Assembly: GCF_000455285.1 (NCBI RefSeq)
Contig: NZ_HG005289.1
Coordinates: 67,765-131,764, forward strand
Length of the DNA: 64,000 nucleotides
From: Candidatus Stoquefichus massiliensis AP9
GTDB lineage: Bacteria > Bacillota_I > Bacilli_A > Erysipelotrichales > Coprobacillaceae
Direction of reading: 5' to 3'
Below, piece by piece: positions 27,655 through 37,183 of this stretch (position 1 is its first letter; every line of letters starts with the position of its first letter). Below the pieces are notes generated by a model, which saw only the letters and a program-made list of their open reading frames with translations, was not told the origin of the DNA and searched no databases. A program made the position numbers and the translations under genes.

Positions 27655-28422
27655 TTACCACCCCAATTTAATTAACCAGTCATTTAATTGTCTTTCTCTC
27701 AATCTCATATCATCTGTTAACTGACATTTTCCTAATGTCATCTCATCACGAATATTCCCATCTTCAATATACAGAACACGTTCACATTTACTTGCTACAC
27801 GCATATCATGTGTTACTAGCATAATGCTTGTTCCCTCAGCATTAATACGTGTTAATTCTTCCATGACTTCAATAGAATTTTGTTTATTTAAAGCACCTGT
27901 GGGTTCATCAGCAAAGATAATCTTAGGCTGATTAATCAAGCTTCTACAAATACAGGCACGTTGTAATTGACCGCCAGATACTTCTGTAACACCATTATCA
28001 GAAACATCATTAATACCTAATTTTTGCATTAATACTTTTGCACGTTCCTGAATATCTTTACGTTTACATTTATTATTAGCCTGATATGCTGGTAAGATAA
28101 TATTATCATAGATTGATAAATTTTTCAGCATATACATCTGCTGAAAAACAAATCCCATCTCTTGTAATCGTAAATCACTCATTTCATTAGGTTTTAACTC
28201 TGTTAACTCTTTGCCAAAGAAATTCACTTTGCCTGCAGTTGCATCATCCATTCCACTAACAGTATATAATAAAGTTGTTTTTCCAGACCCTGATGGTCCC
28301 ATAATAGCAACCATTTCTCCTGCTTTTATTTCTAAATCCACATTTCTTAAAACATTGTTTTGACGCTTATTCACAATATATGTTTTACATAAATTTGATA
28401 CTCTTAAACTGTCCATATTCAT
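27655..28422 (-). CDS. ABC transporter ATPase (MacB/LolD type)
   Basis: A 255-residue ATPase with Walker A GPSGSGKT near residue 38, Q-loop FVFQQMYML, signature VSGGQLQRACICRS and Walker B IIFADEPTGALN, the standard set of the MacB/BceA subfamily. It pairs with the FtsX-type permease encoded 7 nt upstream. These complexes move or detect peptides and lipids by mechanotransmission instead of classical transport. Confidence 0.92.
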   Translation of the reverse strand: MNMDSLRVSNLCKTYIVNKRQNNVLRNVDLEIKAGEMVAIMGPSGSGKTTLLYTVSGMDDATAGKVNFFGKELTELKPNEMSDLRLQEMGFVFQQMYMLKNLSIYDNIILPAYQANNKCKRKDIQERAKVLMQKLGINDVSDNGVTEVSGGQLQRACICRSLINQPKIIFADEPTGALNKQNSIEVMEELTRINAEGTSIMLVTHDMRVASKCERVLYIEDGNIRDEMTLGKCQLTDDMRLRERQLNDWLIKLGW

Positions 28423-28429
28423 TGATCTC

Positions 28430-30805
28430 CTATTCTAAATTATTCATTTCACGAATATTAATATTTTTTGCACTACGTGTTGCTATAGCAGTTGCAACGA
28501 TAATTCCAATCAGCAAGATACCTGGATAAATCAGATAGGCTTGCAATGGATCTACCTGAATTGTTAATTCAGCCCCCATAATTGCAAATATTGGCCGTAG
28601 CATGAAATGATTTGTCAATAATGATAATGGTATCGAAATCATCATAGAAACAATGACAACCAAACTCATTCGCATGATCTGCCAATGACGTATGCTGACT
28701 TGCTTGAAACCAATACTTTTCATCATTGCTATTTCACCTTTTTCTCGCGTAATAAATAATTTTTCCATCAATAATGTAATCAGCATAATCACAGCACATA
28801 ACATTACTGTCATTGGTATAAGCAACGATGATAAAATTTCCTGAATACCACCTACATTTTGATCCACCAGTTCTTGAGCCGTTTTCCATTCATATTCCGG
28901 AAAGAGATTTTGCATTATTTTTGCAACTTCCTGTTGTGATTTATCAGTATCTAAATCAACCATAATAGCCCAATAATCAAATAAAATTTCCTGACTACAG
29001 TCAATCTGAGGATTTAAACGAGCACTTTGTCCAATTTGCATATAATCAGTATAAGTCCCAGTAATCATCATCTTTTTCTTTTGTCCGCTCAGATTTAAAA
29101 TAACTTGCTCTCCAATCACCCAATCATTGGCTTTCATGATATCTTTTGAAAAAGCTATTTCATTTTCTAACAATGGTGCATCACCTTCATCGTATTCTAG
29201 ATAGGAATCTGATGGACCTAAGATTTGCAAACTCATAATAGTGTTTTTCTGATTGGTATCTTCATGATTATAACTGAGAAAATAAATAGGTAGAACTGTC
29301 ATCTTGGCTGAGTAACCTTTTTCATTCATTTCTTTCTGTAAATATTCAACGCCATTCATTAATTCCTTCGTATGATGATAAGTTCCGTTCTTTCCTTCTA
29401 TCTTACGTACATAAACAGAACTCTCAGGATTTAATGCAAATTTTTTACTCATTTCAGGGCTGTTCATTGTATGAATTGTATTGAGTGGAATTGTCATTAA
29501 AATAAAACTAATACAAAAAGTCACCATCAAAACGATATAACGAGATATATGTGTCATAATATCATTCAATCCCAAATAAAATGGAACAGAAAGATGTTGA
29601 CTACGCGATAAACGAATACCGCTATTTTTAGAATATCTCTCACCTGTATATCCACCATGTATGGCTGTAATAGCGGACACCTTATTCAGTTTTCTTGTAC
29701 AGAAATAACAGAATATTAAAACCAAAACAATAATAATGAATGCACATACTATATTTAATAAAACATTTAATTGATGATTGTTCATAATCATATTTTGACT
29801 GACACCATCAATCATCATTTGACTAATAGGGATACTCATTAATGCCCCTAGTGTTGCTCCAACAATAACAATCGCTAAATACTTAATAAGATAGAGTCTT
29901 TTAATCGCAAAATCTCTTAATCCAATAGCTTTTAATATACCTATTTCCTGATATTGTTCTTCTAATGAAAAAACCAATGTAAATCGTAAAACAAGCAATG
30001 CAATCAATATCAAACAGACTCCAATTAAAATCAATAAACCAGCAATGATCATATCAAAAGAATAAATTAACTGATATGTATCCAATGTGACTGTATTCAT
30101 AACACCTTCGAATCCTTGATTATTAAAATCCTGCAAAAAGTGCTGATTAGATGTAGATATATAATACACACCTAATTGTTGAGCGTTTTTCTGATATTCC
30201 AGAAAGTTCTTATGACTCATCATAAATCGAGTCATCCCTACCATTTCATTTCCATAAGCAGCATCTTTTACTGCTGTTTTAATAGTCAATGTTTTTTTAA
30301 CACCACCATTTTGAATTGTCAGTTTGTCTCCCACATTTAATTGAGCATTTTTCATCATAGAAACAGAAAGAGCAATTTCTTCGTCATTAAGCGTTAATTC
30401 ATTTCCATCAGTATCAAACACTTTACAATAATTTGCATCCATTGTTGAAAGATACATACCTGTACTTTCTTGTTCAAGTTTTTTCTCTTCATTATTCTGA
30501 TGAACGATTACTGATTGATCAGAAATTTCAATTAAATGATCATAATCATAATCTTCAATAATCCCCTTTTCCTTTTGTTTATCCAAATAAAACTGAATTT
30601 TATCATTATCTTTATCAGAATTCATAATCATACTGATTTCTGGAACATTTGCAAAATCCATATAATAATCTATTGCCGAGAAGACAACAGAAATATTATT
30701 GATACTGCTTGCCAGAAAGACTGTTGAAAGTGTTATAAATAAGAATAATATAATATTTACGCCTTTACGTTTCACCATATCCCTTTTTAATATTTGCCAA
30801 AACAT
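28430..30805 (-). CDS. FtsX-type ABC transporter permease
   Basis: A 791-residue permease with two FtsX domains: TM1 near residue 20, a large extracellular region of about 200 residues, three TMs around 250-370, a second TM near 430, a further extracellular region, and three final TMs from about 665. It resembles the YtrF/LolE-like permeases next to two-component systems more than ten-TM BceB. First gene of the operon, with AGGAGG before its ATG. Function in envelope or peptide stress is inferred from the neighbours. Confidence 0.88.
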   Translation of the reverse strand: MFWQILKRDMVKRKGVNIILFLFITLSTVFLASSINNISVVFSAIDYYMDFANVPEISMIMNSDKDNDKIQFYLDKQKEKGIIEDYDYDHLIEISDQSVIVHQNNEEKKLEQESTGMYLSTMDANYCKVFDTDGNELTLNDEEIALSVSMMKNAQLNVGDKLTIQNGGVKKTLTIKTAVKDAAYGNEMVGMTRFMMSHKNFLEYQKNAQQLGVYYISTSNQHFLQDFNNQGFEGVMNTVTLDTYQLIYSFDMIIAGLLILIGVCLILIALLVLRFTLVFSLEEQYQEIGILKAIGLRDFAIKRLYLIKYLAIVIVGATLGALMSIPISQMMIDGVSQNMIMNNHQLNVLLNIVCAFIIIVLVLIFCYFCTRKLNKVSAITAIHGGYTGERYSKNSGIRLSRSQHLSVPFYLGLNDIMTHISRYIVLMVTFCISFILMTIPLNTIHTMNSPEMSKKFALNPESSVYVRKIEGKNGTYHHTKELMNGVEYLQKEMNEKGYSAKMTVLPIYFLSYNHEDTNQKNTIMSLQILGPSDSYLEYDEGDAPLLENEIAFSKDIMKANDWVIGEQVILNLSGQKKKMMITGTYTDYMQIGQSARLNPQIDCSQEILFDYWAIMVDLDTDKSQQEVAKIMQNLFPEYEWKTAQELVDQNVGGIQEILSSLLIPMTVMLCAVIMLITLLMEKLFITREKGEIAMMKSIGFKQVSIRHWQIMRMSLVVIVSMMISIPLSLLTNHFMLRPIFAIMGAELTIQVDPLQAYLIYPGILLIGIIVATAIATRSAKNINIREMNNLE

Positions 30806-30831
30806 CTTGATTCCTCCTATCTTACAATGTC

Positions 30832-30865
30832 ATTATAAAGAATCAATTCTTAAAAAATCCTTAAA
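30832..30865 (-). promoter_or_regulatory. Promoter and TTTAAG direct repeats of the ABC/TCS operon
   Basis: TATAAT at 30832-30837 (minus strand) lies 31 nt before the permease start. Two copies of TTTAAG separated by 5 nt (30849-30865) flank the -35 position, where the match to TTGACA is poor. This layout is that of an OmpR-family activator site such as that of CiaR. The cognate regulator is probably the one in this operon. Confidence 0.6.
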
Positions 30866-30986
30866 TATAAAATCTTTTTCAAAAAGTTTATCTTTTATCT
30901 ATTATAACTGTCATCAATAAAATAAAAAAAGATATTAATAACTTTATATATTAAAAATGTTCTTTATAAATGATGATATCAGTTAA

Positions 30987-31571
30987 TTGAGAATCATTTC
31001 TCTAAGATTTTCTTTAAGATGGTTGCCCTCGATGTCGATTCATTTATCCCTTTTCTTTCTCAGTTCTATTCTTATACTGATAGACATAGTACCAATATAT
31101 ATGATTGATACAAAAAACGATTTTGATTATCAGCCTAATTTAGAATGTATTGCGTTTTCGTCCTTACCTCTTACGTCATTATAGTAAAGATGCAGAAGAT
31201 TTAAAACTGTTTGAAACTTTTCCTGGCAAACTTTCAGGTGGATGTGTCAAACCAGAGAGAATCACTGAATTTTTAAAAGTCTAGATCATCAAGTAGAATA
31301 TATTGTCAATGGAACAATTGATGGTCTAAAATTTGAAATTTCTAATGGTGCTTCTGTCATTGTTTTTATTCGTGTTGAAGAATCTTATGAAAGTCCTCAT
31401 AACACACATTATGTGTCTATCGTAGGTTACGATGAAGATTATTTCTATTTTGCTGAAAGTTTAGATTATTTAGCCAATTGTAAAGATCAATCTGATCTCA
31501 TATATAATCGTAAAACAAAAATATCTAAGTTTCAAATATTGATAGTTACTGGGAAAATCAATAAAAAATAA
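30987..31571 (+). pseudogene. Decayed secreted C39-like cysteine peptidase
   Basis: A hydrophobic N-terminus, then KNDFDYQPNLECIAFSS with the nucleophile Cys region, a shift near 31165, YLLRHYSKDAEDLKLFETFP, a second one-base deletion leading to a TAG at 31282-31284, and then an open stretch ending with THYVSIVGYDEDYFYFAE, which holds the catalytic His of papain-like C39 family peptidases. At least two frameshifts inactivate it. It faces away from the neighbouring ABC operon and may once have been an exported protease. Confidence 0.7.
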
Positions 31572-31803
31572 ATGATCTATTTATCATATAGACACAACAT
31601 TAGAATATATTTATGAAAAACTCTATTATAACAAAGTATATTAAAGATTTTACTAAGCATTCTCTATCAGAAAAGCAGTCAATCATTGACTAACTGCTTA
31701 TAGGATGGACTATTCAATTATAGACAAACTAGTGTTTTCACACTTTTCAAATTTGAAATTTATATTGTTTATAAAAGATAATATTTATTATCATTCGTTT
31801 TTC

Positions 31804-31974
31804 CTAATTCATGTTTTTTATTAATTTCTCTGTAATTGCTTTAAACGCATTTGGATTGATAACCCCTGCATCATAAAATATTTTTGCTATTTCTTTTGAA
31901 GTAGCACTACATTTTCTTAGACAATTAAAGATATGTTTTCTTCTTATGAGTGGAATTGGTGCAAAAAATGACAT
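31804..31974 (-). CDS. Conserved-looking 56-aa protein, unknown
   Basis: A 56-codon frame opening MSFFAPIPLIRRKHIFNCLR with an AAAGGAA site about 10 nt upstream of its ATG. The middle (TSKEIAKIFYDAGVINPNAF) looks like a small amphipathic domain. I recall similar small proteins starting with FFAPIPLIRR in Firmicutes genomes, all without known function. Basic, Cys-containing, no signal peptide. Confidence 0.6.
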   Translation of the reverse strand: MSFFAPIPLIRRKHIFNCLRKCSATSKEIAKIFYDAGVINPNAFKAITEKLIKNMN

Positions 31975-32189
31975 GATAAATCATTCCTTTTCATTAATGA
32001 TGCAAATTTTTACTTATTTTTCTAATAGCATTTCACAAGTTGTAAAATTAATGCCCTACATGTATCCATTATGAGAATTTATACTTATGAGAAGTTAGCC
32101 AATAAATCTCAGTTAAGGAAAGTATAAAATAATTGTTCATTCATTTAGATATAGCCAACAACTACGATAATTTACATATATAAGTCACT

Positions 32190-33410
32190 TCATCTTTTAT
32201 TTACAGCAATATCCATAACTAGATGCAAAAGTACATCTGCCCCTTTTTTAATATCTTCATAATCTGTCCATTCTTCTGGGCAATGTGTTAATCCACCAAC
32301 ACTTGGAACATATAACATATTGGTATCTGTAAACTCTGTCATCATCATTGCGTCATGTCCACTACCATCATTAAGGATCATATAGCTATATCCTAGTTCA
32401 TGACATATTCTCTCCATCTTTTCTACATTTTCTTTATTCATAATACTTGGAGGTGTTGGATTTGGATAATTAATTCTCGCCATTTCTTCTAATTCTATAT
32501 GTAGTCCTGTCTTTTGAATAACGATATTAACCATATCATTGATCTTATTTTTAAAGTCAATTTCTTCGATTATTTCTTTATTTAATGTTCTAATCTCAAC
32601 TTTATATTCTATGCAATTATCATCATCTGTACTCAAGAGAATAATGATTCCTGTTATCTTATCTTCTAAACTTTTTAACATTTCATTAAAAAGTTCATTG
32701 AAATAATCGATGGCCGTTTTTGTATCATTATTCTCCTCTTTAAATAAACAAAGCTTATATCTACCAATCCCTGGTACAAACCCTACTAATCCTATGTCTT
32801 TATTTTCATTTTCTAAAATAGGTCCTTGTTCTACATGAACTTCAATAAAATTCTTAATAGAACCGGGTTTTCTTTTTGCAGATTCTAAATTTGGAACTAA
32901 TCCATATTCTTTCATAGCTTCCAGTTTTGTTTGTCCAAAACGGTTCTTTTTCATTGTTAACTCTTCCATTGTCAATGTTCCTAACATCCCCCTTGAATTT
33001 GTAACTCCTGACCCCTGGCCAAACGTTGCTCCTTCTTCAGCATTCATCAAAATAAGTTCAATGGGATAATCATTGATAAAATGATTTTCTTCTAAAACTC
33101 GCAATACTTCTAAAGCTGCTATACACCCAACAGGTCCATCAAACGCACCACCATTCACTACTGAATCATAATGAGAGCCAATCATCACTACTGGTGCATC
33201 TGTAATTGTCCCTTCTCTGCGACCAAACAAAGTAAAGATTCCATCTTCATAGATTTTAAGATTCAGTTTTTCCATTTCTCTTATTAAATATTCTCTTGCT
33301 TGCTTATCTTCTTTAGAATATGATGAACGTGTGACACCAAATCCTGGTGTTGAAGTATAAGTGGCTAATACTTCTAAATCCTTTTTCATTCTTTCCAAAT
33401 TTGTTTGCAC
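32190..33410 (-). CDS. M20-family Zn-dependent amidase (carbamoylase/allantoate type)
   Basis: A 406-residue metallo-hydrolase of the N-carbamoyl-L-amino-acid hydrolase/allantoate amidohydrolase group. The binuclear zinc motifs are present in order: SHYDSV (His), GGAFDGPVG (Asp), NAEEGATF (Glu), EVHVEQGP (His) and LTHCPEEW (His). GSGHDAM, conserved in the group, is also present. The GTG at 33410 is used because AGGAGG lies 7 nt upstream. It cleaves an amide or carbamoyl bond of a small molecule; allantoate or a carbamoyl amino acid is possible. It is monocistronic. Confidence 0.85.
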   Translation of the reverse strand: MQTNLERMKKDLEVLATYTSTPGFGVTRSSYSKEDKQAREYLIREMEKLNLKIYEDGIFTLFGRREGTITDAPVVMIGSHYDSVVNGGAFDGPVGCIAALEVLRVLEENHFINDYPIELILMNAEEGATFGQGSGVTNSRGMLGTLTMEELTMKKNRFGQTKLEAMKEYGLVPNLESAKRKPGSIKNFIEVHVEQGPILENENKDIGLVGFVPGIGRYKLCLFKEENNDTKTAIDYFNELFNEMLKSLEDKITGIIILLSTDDDNCIEYKVEIRTLNKEIIEEIDFKNKINDMVNIVIQKTGLHIELEEMARINYPNPTPPSIMNKENVEKMERICHELGYSYMILNDGSGHDAMMMTEFTDTNMLYVPSVGGLTHCPEEWTDYEDIKKGADVLLHLVMDIAVNKR

Positions 33411-34245
33411 AATATTTCCTCCTATCAATCTTCATAAATTAATCATATCACAAAATACTAAAAAGAAAACATATATGTAAAGGTCAAAATCAATTTTGTC
33501 CCTAGAAAATACTAAATAAAAAATATAAATAACTATTCCTCTCTTTCTACTTATTTTTATTTTACTCAAATTATGAAACCTAAATAAACAACCAAATATA
33601 AAAAAGGAACACAATGTCTTTTGCGTCCTTGATACTGTGTCTGTTGAACTGTACGAAAGAAATTGTAATAAGCAATTGAGCAGTAAGCATCTATTCAATT
33701 TAAAAAGAATTTCATATCAAATCTTTTATCGATTCTGAGTTTACTTCTCTCTTCTCTATTCACAACTATTTATTAAACACATAATACATCCATTCTTAGT
33801 GATAATACTTTTTGAAGTATATTAAGATTTCTTTGATAGATGAATAGTCTTAATGACTTTCCTTTTATTGATTCTCTTTCAAAAACCATTCAATTCCCAA
33901 ATTTACAACTCATATAGAAAAATCCATAAGGTGGGAAAAAATAGCAATTTCTTATATAATTATTAAAACATATGACTTTACAATTTCAGATACATTTATA
34001 CTCAAACCAATACTCACCAATAGATTTATTTATAAAATGATAAATAAGCCTAGAAATTGTTAATTATCAAAATCGAAGTATTATTTCATTTCTATCAATA
34101 TCGTTTAAGCAAACTTCATCAATTCTTCAATCATACAAAAAACAATCTCATTTTTCTTCAACTACTCCGCCATTATCATAAAATTACCTAATAAAAAATC
34201 TTACACTATTTCTATGGAATAAACACTAGAAACTGAAATGTCTAC
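33411..34245. other. Intergenic region, no supported gene
   Basis: About 830 bp of AT-rich sequence with stops in all frames. An 88-codon minus-strand frame at 33432..33698 has unnatural composition (Cys-, Phe- and Ser-rich) and no ribosome site, so it is not called. Possible short coding relics around 34100 are not recognisable. Confidence 0.5.
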
Positions 34246-34902
34246 TTATAAATGTATCTTATTTTTTATACGCAAACAGGCCTCTGTATGCATAATCCAA
34301 TGTCTTGACAGCGGCATTTGAATAAGTCCACGAATATCTTTATGACACCAATAATCAATCAGCCAGATTGCATTTTCATTGTTATTGACTACATTTAATG
34401 ATTCTACGTATCCTTTTCTTTCTTCTGGTATTTTTCTTTTCAATTCATCATAAGATAACTGTTCAAGCATTTTCTCAGTACTTTTCTGTACTTCAAAAAT
34501 ATATGTATATAATTCTTCCAGATTGAGTTGTTTTGAAAAGTCTACAATTTGCTGTTTAATGAGTTCATTTCCTGTTGTAATGATAGGTGAATTGATACGC
34601 TTTTGATAATTACCTGCAAAAAACACTTGTTCATCTTCATTGATTACTGTATGTACAACTATATCTTCAATGCGAAAAATATGCCAAATAGAATAAGCAA
34701 TTGTCTTACTATGATAACCATCTGTATTTATGAAAGGGGATGAGTTAAAATCTTCTCTGCATAAGTCCTCTTTGAAAGATATTAAGGTTTGCATTAACTG
34801 CCTTCGTAAACTAAGTAAAGTCTCAATACCTATTTTATAAGTATTTTTCTTTTTTATTTGTGCTTGCATTGTTTTATTGAGTTCAGACCATTCCTTATTC
34901 AT
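34246..34902 (-). CDS. DinB-like four-helix-bundle protein
   Basis: A 218-residue helical protein resembling the DinB/YfiT superfamily of putative metal-binding enzymes. Helix-borne histidines sit in SIWHIFRIEDIVVHT (near residue 75) and in the C-terminal RHWIMHTEACLRI; the family usually coordinates a metal with three such histidines. The ATG at 34902 has GAGG 9 nt upstream and the TTG two codons earlier is too close to it. Some DinB-like proteins are bacillithiol or mycothiol transferases. Stand-alone gene; function unassigned. Confidence 0.65.
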   Translation of the reverse strand: MNKEWSELNKTMQAQIKKKNTYKIGIETLLSLRRQLMQTLISFKEDLCREDFNSSPFINTDGYHSKTIAYSIWHIFRIEDIVVHTVINEDEQVFFAGNYQKRINSPIITTGNELIKQQIVDFSKQLNLEELYTYIFEVQKSTEKMLEQLSYDELKRKIPEERKGYVESLNVVNNNENAIWLIDYWCHKDIRGLIQMPLSRHWIMHTEACLRIKNKIHL

Positions 34903-35103
34903 ATACAATTTCCTCTCAAATTCTCATTTTTAAAACTATCCTTTTTTAACCAATCAAACAATTCATTCGTAATTATTCTCGATACCCTTTGATGCAAAGA
35001 GAAAAGATACTTTTCTTCTGCACCACAAAGTGGCATATTTCGTTCTTTTATTATGAAATTATTGAATCGATTTCAATAATGAATATTATCTACTGAAATT
35101 TGA

Positions 35104-35793
35104 TTAACCTATTTTCTTTTTTTCTATTTTATCCCATTCCCTGTTTTCACACCAGTAGACCATATTATCTGTAACATCAAACACCATTGATACAACTGTA
35201 GGACATATTGTTTGTGCTGTTTGCTTTAAAATTTCAAAACAATCAGCAACATCAAAATTATCATTTTTATTTTCAAGCATTTCTATAGCTGTATTATATC
35301 TATCCCAACCCATCCAAGGATGCGTCTCACTATGATTCTTAAATGGAGAGAAATTCGTTAAAACTGAATAATGGGGCTTTGGTAAATATTGTATCCCTTG
35401 ACCTGGAATAATCTGTAAAACATTTCCATGACAATCTGATAACTGTGCTTGAAAAGTGACATTCGGAACACTAAAAACAGGTTCACACTCAACAATTTCT
35501 TTAATTTCATCTAACGTTTTTTTACCAAGAAGTAGATCAATATCTAGCATAATAATATTTTGGCATTCTGCATTGATAGGATTACTTCGTTCATCAAATG
35601 GCCAACATGTTGGCATAGCTACGAAATCCCCTCTCGCATTTGCCCCAAATAGTGGCAACCAACCCTCTGTTTTATCTTTGATTGCAATGAAAACTTTGTC
35701 ATTTTCAGCCACAACTTTATATTCCATATCCAAAATATCAAGATTCCAACCTATAATCGTTTTATTTCCATTTGAAACTATACTTGTACACAT
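35104..35793 (-). CDS. Short Ntn-hydrolase of the linear amide C-N hydrolase family
   Basis: A 229-residue protein beginning MCTSIVSNG: removal of Met exposes Cys2, the N-terminal nucleophile of bile salt hydrolase/penicillin V acylase relatives. GWNLDILD gives the conserved N-x-D turn, but the Arg that precedes it in bile salt hydrolases is a Trp. Family members are usually about 320 residues, so this is a short version. The AGGAGA site fixes the start. An acyl-amide hydrolase is likely; bile-salt activity is not supported. Confidence 0.72.
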   Translation of the reverse strand: MCTSIVSNGNKTIIGWNLDILDMEYKVVAENDKVFIAIKDKTEGWLPLFGANARGDFVAMPTCWPFDERSNPINAECQNIIMLDIDLLLGKKTLDEIKEIVECEPVFSVPNVTFQAQLSDCHGNVLQIIPGQGIQYLPKPHYSVLTNFSPFKNHSETHPWMGWDRYNTAIEMLENKNDNFDVADCFEILKQTAQTICPTVVSMVFDVTDNMVYWCENREWDKIEKKKIG

Positions 35794-36001
35794 ATTTTGT
35801 TCTCCTATTATTCTTATAAATCTTTCTACTATTATAACAAATACATTGTATCATGCTATATTTATATTTCAATATTTATCATATTCACTTCTGGATTATA
35901 AAAATAGAGATTTCATAATCTATTTAATATCAATAGAAAAAGAAATCCCTTTTACATAATCAATTTACATAGAGAAAGAATCTAAAACTTTCTTACTCCT
36001 T

Positions 36002-36580
36002 TTAAAAATTACCATTACGAATATCTTCTAATGTTTTCATTTCTAATGAAATCTCTTTAAAATAACGCATACCACCTTTTCCAATAGGCGACTGTGCTTC
36101 AAATCCAACTTTAATCGTTGAACTCATTGGCAAATAAGTCAATCTTGACATAAAATAATGCTTTCCATCAATTGAGTAGTGAATTGCAAAAATGTTTTCT
36201 TTTCTTGCTAACTGCAAGCACACTTCATTTCCCTCAATATTTATATTATTAGCATCATCTGATTTTTGATTTGTCATGACACTAACAATAGAATGTGTAT
36301 CAAAATCAGAATATTCAAAACATGCCTTCGCCCACAGTTTCTCATTCTCCAATGCCATTAAAACACAGGCATCATATGTTGATAGAAAATCATGACTCAC
36401 CTTTGCACGTAATACAAAATCACCTGTCACTTCCTGATAAAGGAAAGGTGCATTCGTATGAACTTGATCACTTACAGGATCAACAAAGTAATCTGTTTTT
36501 TCAGGTGCATAAATTTGAATACCATCTTCTATTTCTTCATATTGACTTTCAGATAACCACTTGAAATCTTGATAATTCAT
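36002..36580 (-). CDS. DUF1349 concanavalin-like domain protein
   Basis: A 192-residue protein of the DUF1349/YesU-like jelly-roll family (KTDYFVDPVSDQ, GDFVLRAKVSHDF and FLSTYDACVLMALE are typical). Cytoplasmic, no signal. It overlaps the acetyltransferase gene by 4 nt (ATGA) and is the last of a five-gene ROK-headed unit. Family members bind carbohydrates or are of unknown role; here a part in sugar metabolism is inferred from context. Confidence 0.8.
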   Translation of the reverse strand: MNYQDFKWLSESQYEEIEDGIQIYAPEKTDYFVDPVSDQVHTNAPFLYQEVTGDFVLRAKVSHDFLSTYDACVLMALENEKLWAKACFEYSDFDTHSIVSVMTNQKSDDANNINIEGNEVCLQLARKENIFAIHYSIDGKHYFMSRLTYLPMSSTIKVGFEAQSPIGKGGMRYFKEISLEMKTLEDIRNGNF

Positions 36581-37170
36581 TTTCTGTCCTCTCTTTCATT
36601 TGCTCTCACAACCTGACAAGGCTGTCCATAAGCAATACTATCTGAGGGAATATCATGTGTGACTATACTTCCTGCACCAATCACAACATTGTCTCCAATT
36701 GTTACACCAGGCAGGATAATACTTCCTCCTCCTATCCAAACATGATCACCAATAATCACTGGAGCTGTTTGGGTTTTACAAAACGCAAATCCATCTGTAT
36801 TTTCACCAAATCGATCTAGATAATGAGTTGGATGATAAGCCGTATAAATCTGAACATGAGGAGCAATCAAAGCATGATTTCCAATGATAATTTTATTATC
36901 ATCTAAAAAAGTACAATTCATATTGACTTCACAGTGATCTCCAAAATAGATATTACAACCATAGTCAACATGAAATGGTGCCGTTATCCAAAGCTGTTCA
37001 CCCATTCCACCTAGTAACTGTTTCAGTATTTTTCTTTTCTGAATATCATCTGCCGAATCTGCTACATTATAATCTCTTGCTAAATCTTTTGCCTGATGCC
37101 AGAGTTCAAGTAACTCAGGATCACCACAATCATATAATTCACCCGCTAACATTTTCTCCTTTTCAGTCAT
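36577..37170 (-). CDS. Sugar O-acetyltransferase (maltose/galactoside type)
   Basis: A 197-residue left-handed beta-helix enzyme. An N-terminal Mac domain (MTEKEKMLAGELYDCGDPEL) is followed by hexapeptide repeats, the catalytic region AYHPTH (His) and GSIILPGVTIGDNVVIGAGS. Acetyl-CoA is the donor and a sugar hydroxyl the acceptor. The ATG at 37170 has AAGGAG 9 nt upstream; a longer frame begins inside the preceding gene. It acts in a gene unit with two HAD phosphatases. Confidence 0.92.
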   Translation of the reverse strand: MTEKEKMLAGELYDCGDPELLELWHQAKDLARDYNVADSADDIQKRKILKQLLGGMGEQLWITAPFHVDYGCNIYFGDHCEVNMNCTFLDDNKIIIGNHALIAPHVQIYTAYHPTHYLDRFGENTDGFAFCKTQTAPVIIGDHVWIGGGSIILPGVTIGDNVVIGAGSIVTHDIPSDSIAYGQPCQVVRANEREDRK

Positions 37171-37183
37171 TTTCGTTTTCTCC

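Noticed and set aside
33432-33698. 88-codon minus-strand frame
   Set aside because: Cys/Phe/Ser-rich composition, no ribosome site, no homology I recognise.
35104-35793. Bile salt hydrolase
   Set aside because: Too short and lacks the conserved Arg; only the superfamily is supported.
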